The position numbers and the translations under genes were made by a program. Under the pieces are notes generated by a model. The model was not told where the DNA came from. It searched no databases and was given only the letters and a program-made list of their open reading frames with translations. This document shows, in pieces, positions 34,650 through 45,214 of a DNA stretch of 64,000 nucleotides. Where the stretch lies: NCBI GenBank assembly GCA_030998225.1, contig JAPYXD010000680.1, forward strand, positions 11,966,001 to 12,030,000. The letters run 5' to 3'. Origin of the DNA: Diplolepis rosae. Lineage: Eukaryota; Arthropoda; Insecta; Hymenoptera; Diplolepididae. Each line of letters starts with the position of its first letter. Position 1 is the stretch's first letter.

Positions 34650-36290
34650 AATAGAATATGTGCCAATGCACACAATTCGGGTAATTACACGGAGAAAAAT
34701 AGTTGAAGTAATTTTACTCAACTTCTGATCAAATTTGGGACATAAGGACAAGTTAGAAGTTATTTAGTATCACTGTATTTGTTTGTGATATATTAAATGT
34801 TCGAAAATAAATCAAAGTTGAGTAAAATTCAGAAGTGTAGGGTGAAGTATGAAAGCGTGCATTAAAAATTTTTAAATATATATATTATTACTCGTAGTAT
34901 AACTATAAAAAACCAATCTTTTATTAAATCACAAAAATAGTAGAGCTTTCCGTTCATTCTACTCTACGCTTCAATTGAGAGTTGAGTAAACCGTGAATCG
35001 CAAGATTTATTCCAACAGCTACATCTATTCACGCAGGAACGAATGAAAGTAATCTGCGCCTTGGGCACACATAAGAACTTTTTAATGTCAAAAACCTAAA
35101 TTCTTAAAATTAAATTCATATTATGAAAATTTAAACAAAAAAAAAGTCGATAAGTGTATTACATAAAATATGAAATATCACATAAATTACTCAGGCAGAA
35201 TAATAATTTGGAATTCGCAAATGTAAAATCCATATTTTGAAAATATAAAACACAGAAAATAAAAGAACCTTCTTTTAAATTTTTTTATACAAGATACTTC
35301 TTAATAATAATGCAATTTTTTAATGTGCATTTGAAAATTTAGTTTCACTAAACTTCATACGTCGTTATAATAAAAATGTATACTAAATGTAATTTAATAA
35401 TTATATATATCAATAATCATAGGCATAATAATTGATTAATTATATTAATTTTTAAAAATATTTTATTAATAATTTATGAAAAAAGTTGATTTATTTTTAC
35501 TTGAGGAAGGCTAAAAAATTGTATTGACGGCACTTACTCTCACAAGCTCTGAATAACTCATGCAGTCACTATATAAGAAAGTTCTAAATTTTATATCAAA
35601 GCATTGTAAGCAAGCGTGTGCGTGATTCGACGAAAGCGTATCGTACAATATATAAGTGTAGTTATTAGGTTTATATATGTAAGGTTATATGTTTAAGTGT
35701 ATTTGTAATTTGAAATGTGATTGGCTACGTCTGAATGGTGTGAATGTATTTGTAAGTTGTTTATGTATGTACCGGATGACTATTGGCAGGCTCGAGGTAA
35801 GAATTTTTTTTTATTTGAGAGAAGCATACCATTGCCAGTTGAAATAATACGCCCGATGCTCATTTTACCCAACTACGGTTTGAAGCACCTCAAGCGTCGG
35901 TGATATAGTTATACATTTCATGTTAACCCACTGACGCATGTTGGTGCCCTGTCGTCGATAACGTTTTACTCAACTCCTTAATATTCCCTATGTAACGCTT
36001 ATTGTTATTCACTTTGGGTGAATTAGGTATATATCAAATTGATTTTACCCGACTATGATTTAATAGATATTCAAATGGCCTTACGTCCTAAGTTTAATCG
36101 ACAGAGTTGAGTAAAATTACTTCAACTATTTTTCTCCGTGTACGAGACTCGCTTAAAATGCTCGCAGAACTGATCGCGCCTCGGCTTCGTCTCGGCTATG
36201 CCTTGGCTTCGATCTCCTGCGAGTATTGTCGCTCGTCGCGTAATAACCCTCATTATGTGCCTAAGCACATAATATACTATTAATAGGGCA
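34650..36290. repeat. Second copy of the GC-rich central element, split by a CAC-ended element
   Basis: 34,650-34,687 plus 36,141-36,290 match 34,062-34,262 in reverse (CACACAATTCGGGTAATTAC then GAGACTCG; CTCCTGCGAGTATTGTCGCT; AATAACCCTCATTATGTGCC). The uninterrupted copy reads AATTACGAGACT, proving a TA target duplication for the insert. Confidence 0.85.
34688..36140. mobile_element. CAC-ended element (AGTTGAGTAAAATTACTTCAA type), 1,453 bp
   Basis: Inverted ends of about 37 bp start CACGGAGAAAAATAGTTGAA and are flanked by TA. The interior is AT-rich with several inverted TTGAGTAAAATT words near both ends. It is the longest of its class here. The small ORF at 35,721-35,903 has no recognisable domain, and no transposase remains. 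Confidence 0.88.
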
Positions 36291-36353
36291 GAGCAAAGTT
36301 GTTTAATGCAGCTTTACACCAAAGAGATCAATTTAAATACACCTTTTGTTCTG

Positions 36354-36423
36354 CTCTCTAAATTTGAATCAGTAAAAATCTACTGATTATCAGTGAAAAT
36401 TTTACTGATTCAAATTTAGAGAG
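36354..36423. mobile_element. 70-bp minimal MITE of the CTCTCTAAAT family
   Basis: Perfect 24-bp inverted ends (beginning CTCTCTAAATTTGAATCAGT) separated by only 22 bp and flanked by TG on both sides. Larger relatives are at 37,636-37,809 and 52,935-53,155. Confidence 0.8.
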
Positions 36424-36524
36424 TGGTCGAATATCTAAACCTTCCATTTTCATTTATAAATTTAACTTTACATATCGAGTACTCGTTTTTGGATTATAGG
36501 CTTGAGTGCTATAGTTATTCTTAA

Positions 36525-36680
36525 AAATGTGAAACTATCACCGCCCTTTTTTGTATTTTCTAGATTTTAATAATTATCATTGATGAAGGCTCCGATTTGA
36601 GCTGAAACGTCTGGTTAAATCGGTTTAATCATTTTTCACCCTGAAGCAAATTTTTCCCAACAACGTACCATTTTATTAAA
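36525..36680 (+). mobile_element. Penelope-type-like end with hairpin core (copy F)
   Basis: Reverse complement of the 13,255-13,400 segment (ATTTTCTAGATTTTAATAAT; CCAACAACGTACCATTTTAT). The core at 36,580-36,612 reads TTGATGAA, GGCTC/GAGCT stem, GAAACGTCTGG. The first base departs from CTGATGA. It is followed directly by a SINE. Confidence 0.55.
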
Positions 36681-36684
36681 ACTG

Positions 36685-36790
36685 AGGGTCAGAGCAGTCG
36701 ACCGACAATCGAAAGACCTGGGCTCGAATCCCAGCGTAGTCGAAGACGTCTTTTTCCCACAGAAAGATTTCAAATTCTTTAAAATACAAT
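36685..36790 (+). mobile_element. 5'-truncated tRNA-derived SINE
   Basis: Contains GGGTCAGAGCAGTCGACC, then the B-box arm CTGGGCTCGAATCCCAG (perfect 5-bp stem), then CTTTTTCCCACAGAAAGATT and CAAATTCTTTAAA, as in the copy at 57,752. The A box is incomplete. Confidence 0.75.
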
Positions 36791-36815
36791 TTACACTAAT
36801 TTCAATTATTCCCTA

Positions 36816-37426
36816 CACTGAGAAAACTGGAGTGTCAACCTAAACATTTGGAGGGTGAAGCAGACTATATTTGAGGTTAAACTATAGGAAAGCCTTCTAG
36901 ATAGTGTAACTTATTACCTGTGGATTGTGAAAATAAGATGGTCAACTTGAATACTTTAGAGGGAAAAGTTGATCATCGCAGAGAGAAAAATAGATTATCG
37001 AAGAGGGAAAAATAGACTATAATCTACCTCTATGGCTAACCTCAAAACTATTACATTTAAGCTTTCACAATTATTATGTTATTATAGCAAGTGAAATAGG
37101 TACTCACCAATTAGTTGGCAAAAATAACCCTCGTGACACTTTAACACGTAAAGGACGCGAAACCGGCAATGAGGTTAGAGTCCACGCTGGTGATATTGGA
37201 GGAAAAATAGGCGAACCCACGTGACTTTACAATTTTGGCGCGTATTTCACCAATCGACACCCTTTATAGTGATTCTGACACTCTGGTAACAGTTAAGCAG
37301 AATATCAAATGAGTGTCTCCCTGACCAAAAAGAAAAAATTTCGGAAAGAGTGTTGTACTATCTAGAAGTTCAGACTGACTATCTAAATTTTGACACTCAA
37401 AGTTTGACACTCCAGTTTTCTCAGTG
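36816..37426. mobile_element. CAC-ended element (GGAGTGTCAA type), 611 bp
   Basis: Inverted ends begin CACTGAGAAAACTGGAGTGT and match perfectly for about 20 bp. The interior repeats GACAC/GTGTC-, TAGACTAT- and AGTCTGACTA-like words. Flanks are TA and TT. The ORF at 37,264-37,446 lies in its right end. Confidence 0.8.
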
Positions 37427-37439
37427 TTCAATTTTACTA

Positions 37440-37990
37440 TTCCCAATTTTGAAAGTAAAGTTCTTAGTTGCTGAATTCGATAAAAGAATTTTGAAAAAGA
37501 AACCTTTTTTTAATAACTATATTTGAAAGTTTTTGCTTCATTTTAAAAATAAAACGGTAGAGTTGTAGAAAATATTTTGCTCGAAAAAATAAACCATGAT
37601 TTATGAAAATCCAATTATTTTTTAAAAAATTGGTACTCTCCAAATCTGAATCAGTCAAATTTTCACTGATTGAACCAGTAATTTGCCTTTTCACTTATTC
37701 ATCAATGCAAAAATATGTTTTACTGTCAAATCAGTTAATTTTCACCGTTTGAATCAGTTGATTTTCACTGAAGTAATCAGTGGAATTTGACTGATTCAGG
37801 TTTAGAGAGTAAGAAGAGATGCGAAGAAAAAATTCTATTCCAATAAACATTATTATAAGTATTATTTTTCGCAAGCTGTAAATTTTTTTCATAAAAAATG
37901 TTTTTTCTTTCATAAAACACGACTGATAACATCATATCGAGTCTTAAAATCATAGAAAAACTTTTTTTTCCATAGACCTGATTTTTAGCA
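37440..37990 (-). repeat. GTGCCAAAAATC-type dispersed repeat, reverse, with an insertion
   Basis: Matches the 12.3-13.2 kb unit in reverse and ends with CCTGATTTTTAGCACGACAA at about 37,978. It is split at AATTGGTA|AGAAG by the 37,636-37,809 element. Confidence 0.75.
37636..37809. mobile_element. CTCTCTAAAT-family MITE (TCAGTCAAATTTTCACTGATT type), 174 bp
   Basis: Ends CTCTCCAAATCTGAATCAGT and, inverted, CTCTCTAAACCTGAATCAGT, flanked by TA on both sides. The host repeat without the insert (28,248-28,262) shows a single TA. The interior repeats ATCAGTTAATTTTCAC-like words. Confidence 0.85.
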
Positions 37991-38552
37991 CGACAACTAC
38001 CTTAAGAACTTTAAACATTATCACGAAATCAGTTCAAATTCAGAGAGAGAGAGAGAAAAATAGAGGTAGGGTGGGGGGGGTATTCGATATTTTATGACTT
38101 CTACAAAAGAAGCTTATTTCCTACTGATTGGTTAGAATAACTACAAGTTATAAGGCGGAGCTTGATGGAGGGTAGACTTTTTCTCAAAATCTGGTTGGAT
38201 AGCTCTCAACAATAGTTTGCCAACTAGCCTCTAGCATCATGACTATGGAGTCGGGAGAGATCTAAAATTCTCTATAGGGCATTCGATCCGGTCCACCCTT
38301 CGTAAACGCTTAAGTCGTCATACTGTCAACCGAATTTCCCGATCTATCATACCTAAACTCGATTTCTTTTGCTAGCCGTTTCGCCATTAAGACAATAATA
38401 CAATTGATAGGGAATCGTAGCACAGATGTGTTCAAAGCCAATTCGTTAATTCCAATCAAATTAGAAAAAATTGTTATGTCTACTAATACAATTATTTCCA
38501 TAAAAAAACTTTGCACTGAGATGATCAAATAGTAACTAATAGATCAAATATA
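37991..38552. other. Intronic spacer, nothing recognised
   Basis: Includes GAGAGAGAGAGA (about 38,042) and a run of eight G (about 38,073). 38,150-38,350 is less AT-rich. No gene. Confidence 0.45.
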
Positions 38553-38990
38553 CACTGTAAAAATATCGGTAAATTTTTCCACTATGTACTAGGAAATTTT
38601 TCCTAAATCCTTAGGAAGCATATATTTTCCTACAGGAAAGTGGAAATATTTCATAGATTTGAGGAAAATTGACCGAATTTTCGGACTTATTTCCGAACTA
38701 TTAGGAAATATATTTAAAAGGTGAGAACATTTCACAAATCTCCTAAGTTGTACGAAAATGTTTCCCATGAAAAACGGAAATTATTTCACAAAAACGGAAA
38801 TTTGTTCACTTTTTTGGATCTTTTTCCACTTGAATTATGAAATATATATATTTTTCCTAATAAACTGCATATTTCTCCGACCAAACAGTAGGAACTATTT
38901 CCAGTTCTATGTCGGAAATATTTCCGACTATATCTTTGGAAAAATGTACGACCCATTTGTATTTTAAGCTGTCAGACTATTTTCGGAAAA
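38553..38990 (+). mobile_element. CACTGTAA-ended element of GGAAATATTTCC words
   Basis: Dense with GGAAATATTTCC, TTTCCGAC and GGAAATTTTTCC words in both orientations. An inverted copy lies at 56,430-56,830 and shows the true second end (CACTGTAAACAAATTTTCC). The right end here is replaced by the adjoining 38,991 element. Confidence 0.8.
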
Positions 38991-39371
38991 CACTCAGAAA
39001 AAATATTTGATTGAATCAAAAACATTATTTGTTTGAAACACTTTCTTTGATGTAAAAAAATGTTTTCTTTAAATGAAACAAAATTTGTTTGATTCAAACA
39101 AAATATCTTTGGACCAAATAAATATTTGTTCGAATCAAATAAATTTTTGCCTCAAATCAAACAAATTATATCTTTGACCATATATCAATGCATTAATTTC
39201 TTTGTTTTGAAGAGAAATTAATTTGATTCAAACAAATATTTATTTGGTTCAAAGATATTTTGTTTGAATCAAACAAATTTTATTTCATTTAAACAAATCA
39301 TTTCTTTAAATCAAAGAAAGTCGTTCAAACAAATCATTTTCTTTGATTCAATAAAATCTTTTTTCTGAGTG
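38991..39371. mobile_element. CAC-ended element (TTTGATTCAAA type), 381 bp
   Basis: Ends CACTCAGAAAAAATATTTGA and, inverted, CACTCAGAAAAAAGATTTTA, flanked by AA on both sides. It is filled with TTTGATTCAAA and AACAAATA words and is the larger relative of 11,921-12,169. Confidence 0.8.
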
Positions 39372-40075
39372 AAATTTGGAAAATAGTGGAGAAGATAAAA
39401 ACGGACTTTTGGTTTCGAAAATGAGAAAAAGTTCAATTTTAGCAAAATATACCGTTTTTTTTACATTATTGAAACCAAAAGTAGTCCATCTTCTCAAGTA
39501 TCAAATGCCATTAAAAATTGAAAACGCGGATCTCTATTACTAAAAATTAACTAAGTTTTCTTATTTTTTCTAATTTTATGAAATTCTAACTGTATAAAAC
39601 TTTAGTTCAGGTTTCGAAAAACTCGAGAAAACATTTCTAATAAATAGTGTACGTACATTTTCAAATTATGATTGAACTAAACAAAATAAAAATAGTAAAA
39701 CTCTATACAAAATCAAAATTATATAGTTTCTCATGACACTTTATAGCTATATTGACTCTGACTTGGGCAATATTCGAAGGCTACCAGAAAAAAATGTGAT
39801 TAAAGTAGTTTTACGACGCTATATAATCGCCACAAAGCGAATGTTCTTCAACTCGTGCCTGTTTCTGTCGTTTCAGCAGTTTTACGGCATATTTCGTGAT
39901 ATTTGCAAACAGAGAAACCAGGCAAATTAATTACCCATATATGGTCCTACCAAAGCTCACTACTATTATAATCTTACATTCTAATAAAAATGTTATGGTT
40001 TTTATCCTGCGCTACAAAAGAGTCTAATTCAAAAAATTCCTTTTTTATAAATTCTAATTATTTTCTAAATAATTT
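39372..40075. other. Intronic AT-rich DNA, nothing certain
   Basis: A short inverted pair (GGACTTTTGGTTTCGAAAAT near 39,403 and GAAACCAAAAGTAGTCC near 39,471) looks like a decayed MITE and shares GAAACCAAAAGTAGTC with the 53,993-54,173 element. The 65-codon ORF at 39,733-39,930 has no recognisable domain. Confidence 0.45.
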
Positions 40076-40180
40076 CAATCGATTATGTCGATCATTAGAA
40101 GAGTGTATTACCCGCCGCGATAACGGCACTGTACTATATCGATCTTATCAACATGTGATTTAGAATTAACTTAACGTCAT
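40076..40180 (-). mobile_element. SINE tail fragment
   Basis: Carries TCGATTATGTCGATCATTAG, CGATAACGGCACTGTACTAT and TTAGAATTAACTTAACGTC, matching the tail of the 33.0-33.6 kb SINE dimer without the tRNA head. Confidence 0.7.
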
Positions 40181-40245
40181 TTATGGGGATTCGCCATCTT
40201 TAATAAGTATATTTTTTATTTTTTTACATTTTTCAAAAATGTTAT

Positions 40246-40920
40246 TTTCTGAGTATGTGTGTAAATTTTCAGAGCAATCTGATTTTTTTTCTTGGAAAAA
40301 TAAATTTAATTAGATCTTACTACGAATAACGCGTTTTTAGCGAAAATTAGCTTTTGACACAAAATGAAAAAGGTGAGTTTTGTGATTTTAAAAAAAGAAA
40401 GTATTGATGTTACATTTTCTAATTAATTATGACGTTTTTCTTTTTGTGGTAATTATGAATATTTAAATTATTTTATTACATGTCATGTTTTAATTTTTTA
40501 TTATTTCTCTGTTATTATTCGTAGACTTTAACGATTTGACTGTCATGGTTTGACTTGGTATTATTATCTTTAAATCCTTGTAAACATTTTTATGTTGCTT
40601 ATTTTTTATTACCTGATGGTGCCTCTGGAGGGGAGGCGAAACGTTGGCAAAATTTGAACATCTCATTAAATGTCTGATATGTACCCGTTTGTTTCTTCGT
40701 AATTATAGTTTGTTTATTTATTTACCAATACTTCTAAATTATTTTTGTATTCAAATATTTAAAGAATTTGAAAATCTTTGTATTCTCTATACTTTTCTGA
40801 GCATGTGTGTAAATTTTCAGGGCTATCTGATTTTTTTTCGTAGAAAAATAAATTAAATTAGAAGTTACAACGAATAATACGTTTTTAGCGAAAATTAGCT
40901 TATTATACATAAAATAGCTT
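40246..40920 (+). mobile_element. Penelope-type-like unit: direct repeats around a hairpin core
   Basis: Direct copies of about 126 bp at 40,246-40,372 and 40,795-40,920 (shared TGTGTGTAAATTTTCAG and GTTTTTAGCGAAAATTAGCT) enclose a core at 40,613-40,646: CTGATGGT, GCCTC/GAGGC stem, GAAACGTTGG. The seventh core base differs from CTGATGA. No coding remnant. Confidence 0.5.
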
Positions 40921-41269
40921 GTTTCAATTATACGGAAAATAGTATATAACAGGTATCCCTTTAAAAACTCAATATATATTGCCTTTATGTATATACTTAT
41001 ATAATTTAGTAACACAACAGTGGTTGCCTGCCTCCAACTGTATTAAGGCTTCACTACAAAAATTTACTTTAAACTCCGTTTTCCGCAAGTTGTGATTTTA
41101 CGCATTTGTTGCAACATAAGTTTGACAAAAATATAAAGTATTAGACACAGGCCTTTGAAATTTATACCACTTATTCTCTGTTATATTATCAATATTTTTG
41201 GATCTGGAAAGCGCTCCAGCTAAAAACATAACTACAAACATTTTTTTATATATTTTGTGATATTTTTAT
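40921..41269. other. Intronic spacer, nothing recognised
   Basis: AT-rich sequence without a supported element or gene. Confidence 0.45.
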
Positions 41270-42140
41270 TTATCCGACTAACATTGTAAAAATAAGAGCA
41301 TTTTTTGTGTTTTCGAAAAAAACTTTTTGAAAAATCCAAAATTTTAATACTGGTTTCTGAAAGTGTTCATAAATCTCCAGTATAATGATTTTCATAAAAT
41401 TTTTTAATTAAACTAAAATTAAGTTATAGTATGTTAAAACTTGAAAAAAGTCAATATCTAAATTCCATTTTCCAGCTAAATTATATGAAATACGAAAAAA
41501 ATGTTATGATACAAAATTGTTTACTACATAAAGATCTATAAGTTTAAATAGCAACATTTTTTCATAAGATGTATATTAACCTGTTTAATTTTAAAAAAAT
41601 ACTATTGAAAATCCAAACTTAAATTTTTGAACAATAATATGTGAAATAATAAATATTTTTGATGTTCTTCGTTGGCTTTAGAATCCAGAACAAACGAAAA
41701 AAACGTAAGTTTACAAAATTGTTTGTTTCAATAAGATCTAAAAATTTTGTCTGATATAGTTTCTGATAAAACGTATATTTTTAATTTTAATTTAAAAAAA
41801 TACAATTAAAATAAAAAAATTCCATTATTTAAACAAAATATATGACATACGTAAAAAGGGTTAAGATAGAAAATTATTTGCCTAAATGAGGTCTACAAAT
41901 TCTCAGTAGGTCATTTTTTGACAAGATGTATATTTTGTTTGGTTTTACAAGAACACTATTGAAAATGAAAAATTCCAGTTTTTGACCAAAATATATGAGA
42001 CACAAAATAATCGTTAAACTAAAAAATCATTTGCTTAATTAAAGTCTACGATTGTTTGTTCTTTTAGTGATATTTGGAAGAAAATAAATTATTTTCATCA
42101 TGTAAATTATTAGAAAGTTACAGATATGTATACATAAAAT
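41270..42140 (+). repeat. Inverse copy of the 24.2-25.0 kb tandem repeat
   Basis: Four or five diverged units of about 110-145 bp in the opposite orientation to 24,240-24,890, marked by ATGAAATACGAAAAAAATGT and CATAAAGATCTATAAG-like words. The right end near 42,110 (AATTATTAGAAAGTTACAG) corresponds to 24,205-24,240. Confidence 0.65.
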
Positions 42141-42949
42141 AAAGCGCGTAAATTTGTGAAACTGTAATTCACATCTACAATATTATAAAATTTTAGTTAA
42201 AAATACATAAAGGTGCTGGAATTTCTAAAAACCCCCAAAATCTTTCTGAATAAAGGTACTATATAAACATAAAAAAATTATATGCAAGTTCTAAACTCAA
42301 AAAATAACAATATTAAAGGTGGCGGATGCCCTTAAGACATATCTAAATCATAAGAAAAGAAAATCTCTATTCAGTTCGATGAATTAAACTGGAAATTACA
42401 TTTATCTTTGATGAGTTCCACAGAGAAATATGCGATAAAAGTTTTTTTAATGAAACGATAACTCGCTGCCCTTCTTTAGGCTCAAGATTATCGGGTTTTA
42501 TTAGGTTGAAGCTACGATTTGCATTTTGTTATCGACTTGAGCAGCCATGGACAGGGTCGAGCCACGAATATATTTAATATGAATTTCGAAAGTAAAATAA
42601 GAATATCAGGACCCTTAATGTCATGTTCAATAAAATAACGGATACATAACGAATGTTATCACTACATTAAGGGAACTTTCAAATCAGAGTTTCAACAACA
42701 AATCACTAGATCCCTCTCTGATCTAATCTACACAATCCAGAAATAACCTTCAGTTTAGAATTCATTATTTGAAATGAGAAAATAGTAAAAATAGCAATTT
42801 TTTCCGTTAATTACAAAAATGTAGAGAATTTTTGTAAGTAGGCTATATAATTTTGAGTTTGATTCACCAGCCCTGAACTTGGAACACTAAACAGTAAGTC
42901 GATGGAGTAAAAGCTAAAGGCATATATATGAGGTATAAGCTGAAAGGTA
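42141..42949. other. Intronic DNA, partly single-copy looking
   Basis: 42,440-42,730 is less AT-rich than its surroundings, with no repeat relative in the window and no convincing ORF. It leads into the GC-rich island. Confidence 0.45.
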
Positions 42950-43230
42950 AAAAGGAGTGAGTGGAGGTTAGGCAACCGGCTGGGCATGTTGCATTGCAAG
43001 GGCCGGCGGACGCGTGAGTGAGCGGCCGATATCTCACGAGGGGATCAGAGGATCGCTCGCGTGTTTCCACCGCACACCACCCGCCAAAGTCCGGCTAACC
43101 CCGGATCCCCTGACCCCCCCAAAACCCACCCCATGTCCACGTGTCTCGCTTACGGTGATTTTCATTTCCGCGGCACTTCACCGCTATAACCTTAACTTAG
43201 AACCACACCGCAGAGAATGCTATATTTTTC
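42950..43230. promoter_or_regulatory. GC-rich, CpG-rich island inside the labial intron
   Basis: About 280 bp of conspicuously GC-rich sequence (GGGCCGGCGGACGCGTGAGTG, then CCCCC runs, then ACTTCACCGCTATAACC) in otherwise AT-rich DNA. It has no inverted-repeat ends, no relatives in the window and no recognisable protein in the ORFs that cross it (42,864-43,070, 43,014-43,313). It could be an enhancer, a Polycomb-type element, an alternative promoter or a transposon piece; the sequence alone does not decide. Confidence 0.35.
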
Positions 43231-43252
43231 TTGAGAAGCACGCACCGATCTT

Positions 43253-43442
43253 CACTGAGAAAAAAATCCTATTAAATCTATTGCATTTCTACCAAAAGTA
43301 TGTATGTTATTGATTCAAAAAAATATGCTGTGAGAAATTAATAAATATGTTACAAATTATATAGAATATTGATTTGAATTAATGTTATAGATGCGCTCTT
43401 GACATAAATGCTATAGATTCAATAGCACTTTTCTTCTCAGTG
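43253..43442. mobile_element. CAC-ended element (CTATTGAATCTATAGC type), 190 bp
   Basis: Ends CACTGAGAAAAAAATCCTAT and, inverted, CACTGAGAAGAAAAGTGCTA, with T on both sides. The interior repeats GCTATAGATTCAATAG-like words. Confidence 0.7.
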
Positions 43443-43914
43443 TTGCAACTCTTAAATTCGTCTATAGCTTCCAGAAAAATTACGATGTAAAAAGAAATAT
43501 TTTGCGGATCTATAGCACGAAGCTTAAATTAAAGGACTACGACACTGTACATTTTTTTCAGAATTTTGGGAATTCAATATTTTGAACAGTTATTAACGGA
43601 TTTAGGTTTTCTTTTTGGTGCTTTATTAGGAAAAGTAATTTCTAAAAGTTTTGTACCAAAAATTGTTCCATAAAATCAAAATTGTTGACGTCGTTAAAAA
43701 ACAAATTTTGTTCGTCTTTTTTACTGCGGCAGAGCTACAGTAGGTCGCTGTAATCATCTAAAACGAAAAGTCGAACAAGATTAATAAAGACGAATTTGTT
43801 GCACTTTTCTACAAAAAACGTTATTTGTTTGATTTAAAATCATGTAAAATAAAACAAAAATTTAATTGAATTGAAAAATTTTCTTAAAAATAATAAAATA
43901 ATTCCAATCAATCA
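43443..43914. other. Intronic spacer, nothing recognised
   Basis: AT-rich; no supported element or gene. Confidence 0.45.
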
Positions 43915-44730
43915 TTATTTTAATAATATAGCGGCTGATTGTGATTCTGTATGACGAAACACGATCAATACATTTTTATTCAGTAATATAAATATTATAG
44001 AATTAATGATAATAAAATGATTCAATTTTATTTCATATCGAAATAATTAATATTCAAAATTTCAAGTAATCCGAATCAATTCGAATTTTCAAAATTCTTC
44101 AACGATCAAATTTGGCCTAATCAAGCATGCAAGCTTTTCAATCAACAATCATAAAGACCTAACAAAAACAAAGGAAAGAAAAAAGAACGCGAATTCTAGT
44201 TTATTTGAAAAATAGAAGCGTAAGTGGCTTTTCCGGTGTTATAGTGATGTTTTTCTTTGACGTTAAGATATTTTGAGTTTTTAGTGACATAAATTTGAAT
44301 TTTATCTGGAACAAATAATGTTTTATATAAATTTTACAAGTATTCATTTTTCGAAATGAAAGTTACCTAAAAAACCAAAATTCGAAATTTTTTATCAAAA
44401 TCAATGTCCGAATCCCCTCATAAATCTCATAATTTCCAAAACCAGTGAATAAATTTTTAAACATTCCAATAGCTAAAATAGCAAGAGGTGCAAATTAAAA
44501 TTTCAATCAATTTTTAAGGTAGTTGTGTCATAAATCATGTTTCTGAAAATCAATCGTCTTTCATGAAAGTGAAAACATCATTTTTCATGGAAAAAATTTA
44601 GAATTTGCGAAAAATAATTTTGCCAATAATGTTTTTTGTAATGTAATTTTTCCTTAGTACGGCTTTTTACCAATTTTAAAAAAATGACTGGATCTTCATA
44701 AATCGTGGCTTATTTTTATGGGAAAAAAAT
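43915..44730 (+). repeat. Uninterrupted sibling of the 25.35-27.17 kb repeat
   Basis: Aligns with 25,350-25,470, 26,735-27,174 and 27,912 onward without the two insertions found there. It runs on into a GTGCCATAAATC-type unit (GTACGGCTTTTTACCAATTT near 44,658). Confidence 0.85.
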
Positions 44731-45214
44731 CTTCAAATATAATTGTTATTTCGAGACATGTTTGTATTAATGTCTTCAGTTTTTATCTTGACCCATTGTT
44801 GCTATAGTTAGCAGTCCTGAGACTGGTTTGATGCAGTTCTCCATACGTTCCTATCCTAAGTGAGTCTTTTCATTTCGCAGTGTCCGCCACATCTACGTCA
44901 TCAATAATTTGTTTCACATATTCTAATCTTTGTCTCCCTTTTCTTTTGCGTCCCTCTAATATATCTTCTAGAATTGTCCCCGCTAGTCCCTCATGTCTAA
45001 GTGTGTGTCTTATCAATCTGTCACGACGCCTCTTTATACTAGCATAAATCATCTCTTTTCTTTCACTAAGTTTAAAACTTTCTCATTTGTCACCTTATCT
45101 GCCTAGATTATTTTTTAGTAGTTTCCTATAGCACTAATTTTCGAAAGCCTCTAAACTTCTTCTTTCGCCTTTACCTATAGTCCATGCTTCGCAACTATAG
45201 TGCCACGCTCCATA

